From Chitinophagaceae bacterium (lineage in GTDB: Bacteria; Bacteroidota; Bacteroidia; Chitinophagales; Chitinophagaceae), in NCBI GenBank assembly GCA_947458275.1, contig CANGYR010000010.1, positions 44,962 to 108,961 of the forward strand: a stretch of DNA of 64,000 bases, read 5' to 3'. The notes beneath the pieces were generated by a model. That model saw nothing but the letters and a program-made list of their open reading frames with translations. It did no database searches and was not told the origin of the DNA. This document shows positions 41,908 to 49,740 of the stretch, piece by piece. Position numbers and translations under genes: made by a program. Positions within the stretch are counted from its first letter, which is position 1. Each line of letters starts with the position of its first letter.

Positions 41908-42933
41908 ATGGGCATTTTTAATTTTTTTACACAAGAGATTGCTATTGACTTGGGAACAGCAAACACTCTTATTATCCATAACGATGAGGTGGTGGTAAAT
42001 GAACCATCCATTGTGGCACTGGACAGAAACAATCCGAAGAATTTATTGGCTGTTGGTAAGAAGGCTTTGATGATGCATGAAAAAACGCATGAAAGTATTC
42101 GTACGGTTCGTCCGCTTCGTGATGGTGTAATTGCCGATTTCAATGCTGCCGAGCTGATGATCAGAGAACTGATAAAACTGGTTTATCCTAAAAAGCCATT
42201 GTTCGCTCCGAGCTGGCGCATGATGATTTGCATTCCCAGTAGCATTACCGAGGTAGAGAAAAGAGCGGTTCGAGACAGTGCTGAACAAGCCGGTGCAAAA
42301 GAAGTATATCTTATCCACGAACCTATGGCAGCAGCGCTTGGTATTGGTATTGATGTGGAGGAGCCCGTAGGAAATATGATTATTGATATTGGCGGTGGTA
42401 CCACAGGTATTACCGTGATTGCGCTTGCCGGTATTGTTTGCGACCAGAGTATTCGTATTGCCGGAGATGAATTTACTGCTGATATCATGGAGGCATTGCG
42501 CCGTTATCATAGTTTGCTGATTGGTGAACGCACGGCCGAGCAGATTAAAATTCAGATTGGTGCAGCGATGAAAGATCTCGACAATCCGCCGGATGATATT
42601 CCCGTTAACGGAAGAGATTTGGTGACAGGTATACCCAAACAGGTAATGGTCAGCTATCAGGAAGTAGCGGAAGCGCTTGATAAAAGTATTTTCAAAATAG
42701 AAGAAGCTATTTTGAAAGCGCTTGAAACTACACCTCCCGAACTTGCTGCAGATATCTACCGCAGAGGTCTGTATATAACAGGTGGTGGGTCATTGCTGAG
42801 AGGTCTGGATAAAAGACTGGCCAACAAAATCAAACTACCGGTTCATATTGCAGACGATCCTCTGAAGAGCGTTGTAAGAGGGACAGGTATAGCACTTAAA
42901 AATTACGACAGATTTCCTTTCGTGATGAGATAA
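41908..42933 (+). CDS. mreB: Rod-shape determining protein MreB
   Basis: 341 aa actin homologue that organises lateral wall synthesis under the inner membrane. AIDLGTANTLI is phosphate loop 1, MIDIGGGTTGITVIAL-like MIIDIGGGTTGITVIAL is loop 2, and LYITGGGSLLRGLD is the adenosine motif. It heads the rod-shape operon mreB-mreC-mreD-mrdA-rodA. The 213 bp upstream, after purD, hold no other gene. Confidence 0.96.
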   Translation: MGIFNFFTQEIAIDLGTANTLIIHNDEVVVNEPSIVALDRNNPKNLLAVGKKALMMHEKTHESIRTVRPLRDGVIADFNAAELMIRELIKLVYPKKPLFAPSWRMMICIPSSITEVEKRAVRDSAEQAGAKEVYLIHEPMAAALGIGIDVEEPVGNMIIDIGGGTTGITVIALAGIVCDQSIRIAGDEFTADIMEALRRYHSLLIGERTAEQIKIQIGAAMKDLDNPPDDIPVNGRDLVTGIPKQVMVSYQEVAEALDKSIFKIEEAILKALETTPPELAADIYRRGLYITGGGSLLRGLDKRLANKIKLPVHIADDPLKSVVRGTGIALKNYDRFPFVMR

Positions 42934-42998
42934 TTCATTGCAGAAATCTTTCCTCATCAAATATTGTATAATTTTTTACCAATTATTCCTTGTAGCAG

Positions 42999-43853
42999 GT
43001 GCTAAATATTTTTCTTTTTATTCGCCGGCACTTTAATATTTTGCTTTTCCTGTTTTTGCAGGTGTTGAGCATCTACTTTATTGTCAGCTACAGCAAATAC
43101 CATCAGGCCGCTTTTGGGAATACAACCAATAATGTTACCGGAAAAATAAATGACAGATACAGCAGGGTGCAACAATATTTTTATCTGCGCAAAACAAATG
43201 ATTCTCTGATAAAAGCAAATGAGGTTCTTTACAACAAACTAAAAGAAAACTTTTCTCTGCCCGATACCGGATATAAATTTATTGCAGATACCATAAAACT
43301 GGATTCGCTGCAAAAAATCAGGAAGTATAAATATCTTTCTGCTAAAGTAATTTCGAATTCGATTTCCGCTCAAAGTAATTACATTGTTTTGTCCAGAGGA
43401 AAACTTGGCCAGCTCCGCACGGGTATGGGGGTGGTTGATCCCAATGGTTCTGCTGTTGGAATCATTACCGAAGTAAATGATAATTATGCCGTGGTGATGA
43501 GCTTATTGCATAAAGACAGCCACATCAGCGGTAAGTTGCAGAAGGGAGGAGAGGCGGGTACGCTTAACTGGGATGGAAAAGAGCCCAACATCATCAATCT
43601 GACCAATATCTCAAAGAGCGCCAAAGTGAGTAAAGGCGATGCTATTATTACCAGCGGATACAGCACGAGTTTTCCTAAAGGGTTGTCCCTGGGCATAGTG
43701 GAGGAGGTAAGCCGTGAGACAAGTTCTAATTTGTTTCGGATTAAGTTTCGTACTACGGCAAACTTTTATAATCTTCAGTATGTGTATGTTATTGACAACG
43801 CAGACCAGCAGGGAGTGGAGGATATTTTAAGCCGAATAAAAAAAGAACCCTAA
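42999..43853 (+). CDS. mreC: Rod-shape determining protein MreC
   Basis: 284 aa. One N-terminal membrane helix (~10-29) and a coiled-coil segment precede the periplasmic beta domains (AKVISNSISAQSNYIVLSRG, GVVDPNGSAVGIITEVN, ITSGYSTSFPKGLSLGIVEEV). MreC links MreB to the penicillin-binding protein. The only reasonable start is GTG at 42999, preceded by TAGCAG. It is 65 bp behind mreB and 9 nt ahead of mreD. Confidence 0.92.
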   Translation: MLNIFLFIRRHFNILLFLFLQVLSIYFIVSYSKYHQAAFGNTTNNVTGKINDRYSRVQQYFYLRKTNDSLIKANEVLYNKLKENFSLPDTGYKFIADTIKLDSLQKIRKYKYLSAKVISNSISAQSNYIVLSRGKLGQLRTGMGVVDPNGSAVGIITEVNDNYAVVMSLLHKDSHISGKLQKGGEAGTLNWDGKEPNIINLTNISKSAKVSKGDAIITSGYSTSFPKGLSLGIVEEVSRETSSNLFRIKFRTTANFYNLQYVYVIDNADQQGVEDILSRIKKEP

Positions 43854-43862
43854 TGAAATAAC

Positions 43863-44396
43863 ATGAGCAGTTTTTTAAAATATATCATTCGGTTTGCACT
43901 GTTAATTTTCCTGCAGGTATATGTGCTGGACAGAATTCATTTACACCAGATGGTGACGCCCTATCTTTATTTTCTTTTTATTCTCTGGCTTCCATTTAAA
44001 ATCAGCCGTCCTCTTTTAATGATATTAGCATTTTTGCTTGGGTTTTCTCTTGACAGTTTCAGGCATCACCCGGGATTTCATGCGGCCGCCTGTGTGCTGA
44101 TGGCTTATTTGCGCCCTTTTCTGATTAATCTTATGATACCTCAGGAAGGAGCGGAGACGAATTATGAGGAGCCTTCATTCAGAAGTATGGGCGGCGCGCT
44201 GCCTTATCTCGTTTACTCAGGGTTGCTAATTCTCATTCACAACGCCTGGTTATTTGCACTAGAGGCCTGGCAGTTTAGCAATTTCTGGTACTTTTTCTTC
44301 AAAACTATTTTGACTACCATCATCAGCTTATTGCTCATGGTGGTGGTGGAGTTGCTTTTTTCCAGAAAACAGAAATTCAGAACCAATACAGTTTAG
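43863..44396 (+). CDS. mreD: Rod-shape determining protein MreD
   Basis: 177 aa with about five hydrophobic segments. Sequence conservation in MreD is weak; LQVYVLDRIHLHQMVTPYLY and LLGFSLDSFRHHPGFHAAAC are the recognisable parts. The assignment rests mostly on size, membrane topology and position between mreC and mrdA. Confidence 0.87.
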   Translation: MSSFLKYIIRFALLIFLQVYVLDRIHLHQMVTPYLYFLFILWLPFKISRPLLMILAFLLGFSLDSFRHHPGFHAAACVLMAYLRPFLINLMIPQEGAETNYEEPSFRSMGGALPYLVYSGLLILIHNAWLFALEAWQFSNFWYFFFKTILTTIISLLLMVVVELLFSRKQKFRTNTV

Positions 44397-44404
44397 TAAT
44401 TTTG
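44397..44404 (+). promoter_or_regulatory. Candidate internal -7 box before mrdA
   Basis: TAATTTTG, an exact TAnnTTTG match, overlaps the mreD stop region 47 nt before the mrdA start. It may allow separate expression of the mrdA-rodA half of the operon. Confidence 0.3.
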
Positions 44405-44450
44405 CATGGCTGATATTTTTCAAAACAATACATTGTAAATCAAAAAATAA

Positions 44451-46574
44451 GTGTCTGTATTTAATCAATCAAGAAAGGAAGTTATTCGGTTGATTTTTAT
44501 TGCCTTGTTTGTCATCATCATACTTCGTTTATTCACTTTACAAGTCATTTCTTCCAAATATAAAACCCTCGCAGAAGATCAGGGTACTTTCAGAAAAGTG
44601 GTTTATCCCGATAGGGGAATCGTATTTGACCGGAATAAAAATGCTATTCTTCAAAATGTGAATATTTACGATCTGATGGTTACTCCCAATAAATTAAAGG
44701 GAATAGATACCGCTGCGTTGTGCAAAATTCTTCAAATCGATTCGGCGCAGTTTCAAAAAAGAATTGTGGAGCTGATCATTAAAAATGGAAGATCGAGGGC
44801 ATCTATTTTTGAGCCTTTGCTCAGTGATGAAAAAATGGCGTTACTGAATGAGTCCATGTTTAAGTTTACTCCCGCATTCTATATGCAGGAGCGTTCCGTA
44901 AGAGCGTATCCTTATGATGCGGCAGCAAATGTTCTTGGCTATACGGCAGAAGTGGATACTAATTTTTTGAAGAAGCATCCGGATGAAGGATATGTAGCGG
45001 GAGATTTTGCCGGCATGACCGGATTGGAACGCAGTTATGAAAAAGTATTGATGGGGCAACGCGGTATTGAATACTGGAAGAGAGACAATAAAAACCGATT
45101 GACTGAAAAGCTCGAGAAAGGGCAATATGATACTGCGGCTATTGCCGGGAAAAATTTATATACCTCACTGGATATAGAATTGCAGGAGCTGGGAGAGAAG
45201 CTGATGCAAAACAAACTGGGTTCTATTGTTGCGGTTGATCCCCGAACTGGCGGGATACTTGCCATGGTCAGTGCACCTACTTATCAACCGAATTATCTCA
45301 CCGGTAGCGAGAGGAGAAAACATTTCTCCGAATTGTTTTTAAACCCAGCATTGCCTCTGCTCAACAGAACAGTGAGTGCTACGTATTCACCGGGTTCTAC
45401 CTTCAAAACATTGCAGGCTTTGATTGGATTGCATGAGGGAGTCATCACTACCGACACCCGTTTTTCCTGCTCCGGAGCTTTCTATGGTTGTGGAAGCGGT
45501 AAGCCTATGCGCTGCCTTGATTTCGGGACCTTTGATTTGAGAAGCGCTATTACAATATCTGACAACACTTATTTTGCCAATGTAATGCAAAGGGTTATCA
45601 ACAACCCGAAGTTTCCTTCTATTGACAGCGCTTTGTCGCATTGGGATAATTACATGTATTCGTTCGGGTTAGGTCGCAGACTCGGTGTGGATGTTCCTTC
45701 TGAAAAAACCGGCAATATTCCTACACCAAAGTATTTCAATAAAGTATATGGTGCAGGTAGATGGAATTTCTGTTCTTTTCGTTCGGTGAGCATCGGTCAG
45801 GGTGAAGTAGATGTAACGCCACTGCAGGTAGCCAACGAGATGGCATATATAGCCAACAAGGGCTGGTACTATATACCTCATGTGGTAGATTCTATTGAAG
45901 ACGGTGACCGTTATGGTATGCTGGATAAATACAATAAGCGGGTTGTTCCGCCTGCCATACCCGACAGCATTTTTGAGGCGGTACATGATGGCATGCAGGG
46001 GGTGGTAGATAAAGGTACCGGTGTGGGTGCCAAAGTGAATGATGTTGTAATCTGCGGAAAGACCGGTACAGTGGAAAACTATTACCGCGGCGTTAAACAG
46101 CAGAATCACTCGTTCTTTTGCGGCTTCGCTCCCAGAGTGAACCCTAAAATAGCTATCATGTGTGTAGTGGAAAACAGCGGCCGTTTTGGTGGAACCTATG
46201 CGGCACCGATAGTAGGTTTGATGATAGAAAAATATCTTAAAGACTCAATCACTGATAAGGGAAGACTTGCCAGAGTGGAGCAGCTGTCTAAATTGAATTT
46301 GATGCCGCCAAGGATATTTGCTGAATTAAGAAGACAAGATTCCATGAGGCATTCGAAAGACTCTGCTTATCTTGTAGCAAAAGGGTATATCAAAATTGTA
46401 AAAGATACCCTTGGCATGGATGATGATATTGTAGACAAAGAAGAATTCGGTAAATTAAAAGATAAAAAATCAGAAGATAAAAAGCCGTTAAGAGATAGTG
46501 TCAGAAAAGTTGAAGCAATTAAGCCGGAAGAAAAAAAGATTAAATCCGCTGCAGATTCTTCAAAAGGCCGGTAA
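44451..46574 (+). CDS. mrdA: Penicillin-binding protein 2 (peptidoglycan DD-transpeptidase)
   Basis: 707 aa from a GTG start. A single N-terminal membrane helix (~13-30) anchors the protein; the dimerisation/pedestal domain follows (DRGIVFDRNKNAIL). The transpeptidase motifs are S316-K319 in SPGSTFKTL, S370-D371-N372 in ISDNTYF and K537-T538-G539 in CGKTGTVEN. The last ~80 residues (KLKDKKSEDKKPLRDSVRKV) are a charged, probably disordered tail longer than usual. It works with RodA, encoded 22 nt downstream. Confidence 0.95.
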   Translation: MSVFNQSRKEVIRLIFIALFVIIILRLFTLQVISSKYKTLAEDQGTFRKVVYPDRGIVFDRNKNAILQNVNIYDLMVTPNKLKGIDTAALCKILQIDSAQFQKRIVELIIKNGRSRASIFEPLLSDEKMALLNESMFKFTPAFYMQERSVRAYPYDAAANVLGYTAEVDTNFLKKHPDEGYVAGDFAGMTGLERSYEKVLMGQRGIEYWKRDNKNRLTEKLEKGQYDTAAIAGKNLYTSLDIELQELGEKLMQNKLGSIVAVDPRTGGILAMVSAPTYQPNYLTGSERRKHFSELFLNPALPLLNRTVSATYSPGSTFKTLQALIGLHEGVITTDTRFSCSGAFYGCGSGKPMRCLDFGTFDLRSAITISDNTYFANVMQRVINNPKFPSIDSALSHWDNYMYSFGLGRRLGVDVPSEKTGNIPTPKYFNKVYGAGRWNFCSFRSVSIGQGEVDVTPLQVANEMAYIANKGWYYIPHVVDSIEDGDRYGMLDKYNKRVVPPAIPDSIFEAVHDGMQGVVDKGTGVGAKVNDVVICGKTGTVENYYRGVKQQNHSFFCGFAPRVNPKIAIMCVVENSGRFGGTYAAPIVGLMIEKYLKDSITDKGRLARVEQLSKLNLMPPRIFAELRRQDSMRHSKDSAYLVAKGYIKIVKDTLGMDDDIVDKEEFGKLKDKKSEDKKPLRDSVRKVEAIKPEEKKIKSAADSSKGR

Positions 46575-46596
46575 TATTTCTCAGTAATAATTTTTT

Positions 46597-47949
46597 ATGT
46601 ATCAAAATAAAGCAGTTGTATTAAAGGGGAGAGACTGGGTGACGGTATGGCTGTATGCAATCATCGCCCTGATAGGACTGCTATGCATTATTTCCGTTGA
46701 GCTTAAAGCCAATGATGATTTTTTTAAATCGTTGTGGGCATTTAAAAAAAATTACAGCAAACAATTTTTTTACCTGCTAATCTGTGCAGTCATTGCTACA
46801 TTCATTTTGTTGATGGACAGTAAATTTTTTACTGCAACACCCAATCTATTATACGTTCTGGGTATTTTATTAATGATTTCCACTTTTGTCATTGGTAAAA
46901 CAGTCAACGGCTCCAAAAGCTGGATACCACTGGGTTTTATGAATTTACAGCCGGTGGAAACCTGTAAAATATTCACGTCACTTGCATTGGCAAAATATCT
47001 TTCCCGCCCCGAAACGAATTTCAGCAAATCGAGGTCTCAATTAATTGCATCAGCGATTTGTTTTCTTCCAATTGTTTTTTCCATTTTGCAGAACGAAACA
47101 GGTCTGGCACTTGTATATTTTTGTTTTTTACTTCCTATGTACAGAGAGGGATTCCCACCGGCGTATCTGGTTATTGGTGCTTCAATGGGCATATTGCTGG
47201 TTGCCGCATTGCTTATTCCTACTTATCCTTTGCTAATTACAATTTCAGTTATTTCTCTTTATGCTTTATATACGCTGAAAAGAAGGATAAAGCGTAATAA
47301 ATCTCTGTTATACATTGTACTTGCCTCCTGGGTATTTAGCGCAATTTTTATTGGATTGGCAGTTCCGTTTATGTTCAAGCATGTATTTCAGAAATACCAG
47401 GCCGACAGGATTTTTAGTATGGTAGGAAGAGACAATCCCTATACAGCCACTCAACCGGAAGAGAATCCCAATACAGCGCAGTTATCAGTGAAGAAGCCGA
47501 AAGCAGACACCGAAAATTATAATGTCAAACAATCTAAAATAGCCATTGGTTCCGGAGGATTTTTTGGCAAGGGATTTTTAAAAGGTACACAAACACAGGG
47601 AGATTTCGTACCTGAGCAACACACCGATTTTATTTTTACTTCTTTGGGAGAAAATTTTGGTTTCGTGGGCTGTACCATTCTCATGTTGCTTTATCTGACA
47701 CTTTTACTCAGAATCATAATGATAGCGGAACGACAGCGCTCTACTTTCAGCCGCGTGTATGCCTACTCGGTAGCTGCCATTTTGTTTTTTCACATTGCCA
47801 TTAATATTTGCATGACCATCGGCCTCGCTCCGGTAATCGGCATTACACTGCCGCTGATGAGCTATGGAGGTTCTTCATTACTTACGTTTACAATACTAAT
47901 ATTCATTCTCGTAAGACTGGATGCAGACAGACAAATGGTTTTGAGATAA
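46597..47949 (+). CDS. rodA: Rod-shape determining protein RodA (SEDS glycosyltransferase)
   Basis: 450 aa with about ten hydrophobic segments. It polymerises peptidoglycan glycan strands together with PBP2. SEDS motifs include NGSKSWIPLGFMNLQPVE, KIAIGSGGFFGKGFLKGTQ, FVPEQHTDFIFTSLGENFGF and GITLPLMSYGGSSLLT. A longer-than-usual loop of about 60 residues (DRIFSMVGRDNPYTATQPEEN region) precedes the conserved GSGG segment. It is the last gene of the rod operon. Confidence 0.94.
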   Translation: MYQNKAVVLKGRDWVTVWLYAIIALIGLLCIISVELKANDDFFKSLWAFKKNYSKQFFYLLICAVIATFILLMDSKFFTATPNLLYVLGILLMISTFVIGKTVNGSKSWIPLGFMNLQPVETCKIFTSLALAKYLSRPETNFSKSRSQLIASAICFLPIVFSILQNETGLALVYFCFLLPMYREGFPPAYLVIGASMGILLVAALLIPTYPLLITISVISLYALYTLKRRIKRNKSLLYIVLASWVFSAIFIGLAVPFMFKHVFQKYQADRIFSMVGRDNPYTATQPEENPNTAQLSVKKPKADTENYNVKQSKIAIGSGGFFGKGFLKGTQTQGDFVPEQHTDFIFTSLGENFGFVGCTILMLLYLTLLLRIIMIAERQRSTFSRVYAYSVAAILFFHIAINICMTIGLAPVIGITLPLMSYGGSSLLTFTILIFILVRLDADRQMVLR

Positions 47950-48003
47950 ATTTCCGAACGGCAAACATTTAATGCACTCTGTTGTTTTACAGACACTACA
48001 ATT

Positions 48004-48747
48004 ATGAAGATTATACCACTCAGCGAAGGAAGCTTTACCATTGACCATACCAAAGCTTTCGTCCCTTTTGATAAAGCCAAAGATGAGTTGCAGCAGCGAC
48101 CTACAGGAAGTTTGCTGGTGGAAATACAGCCCTTTGTTGTAATTACTGAAAAAGACATCATTCTGATTGATACAGGACTCGGTTTTTCAAATACCAACGG
48201 CGTATTACAGATTCATCAAAATCTTATTGACAACGATATAGATCCGCTGAGTATTACAAAAGTCTTGCTGAGTCATTTACACAAAGACCATGCGGGAGCT
48301 ATCAGAAAATATGATTCGGTGTTACAACAATCATTTTTGAGTTTTCCTAATGCAATGTATTATGTCAATCGTGAGGAACTGCAATTTGCATTGGAGAATA
48401 AAACAGCATCCTATGTGCCTGAAACGTTTGAACTGCTTAAAGATTCTGATAAACTTGTTTTGCTGGAAAGAGAGGGAGTTATTGACGGATACATTTCTTA
48501 TCAAATGACTTCGGCACATTCTCCCTATCACATTGTTTTTTGGATAAAAGAAAATGCACAAACTGTTTTTTTCGGAGGAGATGATGCGCCACAGTTGCAG
48601 CAAATGAAAAGCAGGTTTGTGGCTAAATATGATTACGACGGAAAAAAAACGATGCAACTCAGATCAGCATGGTGGGAAAAAGGCAAAGAAGAAAAATGGA
48701 CTTTTTTATTTTATCACGATATACAATCTCCCACAATAAGCTTCTAA
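48004..48747 (+). CDS. Metallo-beta-lactamase-fold hydrolase
   Basis: 247 aa. LSHLHKDHAGAI is the zinc motif HxHxDH, VLIDTGLGF-like IILIDTGLG the preceding strand, and TSAHSPYHIVFW and FFGGDDAPQ the further metal-site segments. The fold covers lactonases, glyoxalases and nucleases; the substrate cannot be told. It follows the rod operon by 54 bp but is likely independent. Confidence 0.85.
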   Translation: MKIIPLSEGSFTIDHTKAFVPFDKAKDELQQRPTGSLLVEIQPFVVITEKDIILIDTGLGFSNTNGVLQIHQNLIDNDIDPLSITKVLLSHLHKDHAGAIRKYDSVLQQSFLSFPNAMYYVNREELQFALENKTASYVPETFELLKDSDKLVLLEREGVIDGYISYQMTSAHSPYHIVFWIKENAQTVFFGGDDAPQLQQMKSRFVAKYDYDGKKTMQLRSAWWEKGKEEKWTFLFYHDIQSPTISF

Positions 48748-48954
48748 AAAAGAGGCCTGCCCTGAAAAGAGCTGGCCGTTGCTAACCTATGAAAAACACC
48801 TAAGGCAAAAATATGGCAAAAAGCAACACGAAAAAATGGACGCTGCATTTTTCTAAAATCTTAACATTGGTTAAAAAGGAGATTTATTTAGGCACAATAA
48901 ATTCTTGTGCTATATTTGATAATCTGCCAATAAAAAATAATCATTTTTAAAAAT

Positions 48955-49686
48955 ATGAATAGAGAAATAACCGGTTGGTTTAGCCCCGCTTTAGGAAAGG
49001 AAATGCCGATTGTTACTTACGGCCATTATGGTTTTGCATTATTACTGGTTCCAACGGCTGCAGCGGATTACTTGGAATATGAGCGTTTTCAGTTAATAGA
49101 TGCGCTTGCTCCCTATATTAATGCCGGAAAATTGAAAGTTTTTTCCATCAACAGCATCAACAATGAAAGCTGGTTGAATAATAATATGGCGGGCGAGCAC
49201 AAAGCCATTCGTCACAATCAGTTCAATGAATATGTCCATAATGAAGTCGTGCCTTTTGTGAAAAATAGCACCTCATGGGATACCCCGTTGATTATCAGTG
49301 GCGCGTCCTTCGGGGCATTGCATAGTATGAATCTTTTTTTGAAAAGACCAGATCTGATTAATGGCGTCATTTCAATGAGCGGTGTGTATGATCTCTCTGA
49401 ATATTCAAAAGGATTTTTTGATGAACAGGTTTATTTCAATTCGCCGGTGCATTACGTTCCCAATCTGAATGATGAATGGTATCTGGACAATATCCGAAGG
49501 AGTAGACATATTCATATTCTCACCGGTTCAGGCGATTATGAAGACCCCGAAGGTTCAAGAAAATTCTCTTCTATTCTGAACAGCAAGCATATTCATCATG
49601 ATCTGGATGTATGGGGGCATGAATGGAAACACGACTGGCCAACATGGAGGGCAATGTTGCCGGCGTATATCAGCAGTAAATTTTAG
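48955..49686 (+). CDS. Esterase-family alpha/beta hydrolase
   Basis: 243 aa without a signal peptide. IISGASFGALHSMNLFLKRP is the nucleophile elbow with the Ser in GASFG; LTGSGDYEDPEGSR carries a likely acid and WGHEWKHDWPTWR the catalytic His. It resembles the D-family putative esterases (PF00756 type), whose members act on acyl esters or on trehalose mycolate-like lipids; the substrate is unknown. The 200 bp upstream hold no gene. Confidence 0.8.
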   Translation: MNREITGWFSPALGKEMPIVTYGHYGFALLLVPTAAADYLEYERFQLIDALAPYINAGKLKVFSINSINNESWLNNNMAGEHKAIRHNQFNEYVHNEVVPFVKNSTSWDTPLIISGASFGALHSMNLFLKRPDLINGVISMSGVYDLSEYSKGFFDEQVYFNSPVHYVPNLNDEWYLDNIRRSRHIHILTGSGDYEDPEGSRKFSSILNSKHIHHDLDVWGHEWKHDWPTWRAMLPAYISSKF

Positions 49687-49740
49687 TATAGCTAATTATT
49701 TCACTTCCTATCTTTCAGCCATTTGTTTTACTTTTAACTG

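Noticed and set aside
44841..45125. Minus-strand frames in the PBP2 gene
   Set aside because: They are antisense to the complete transpeptidase gene.
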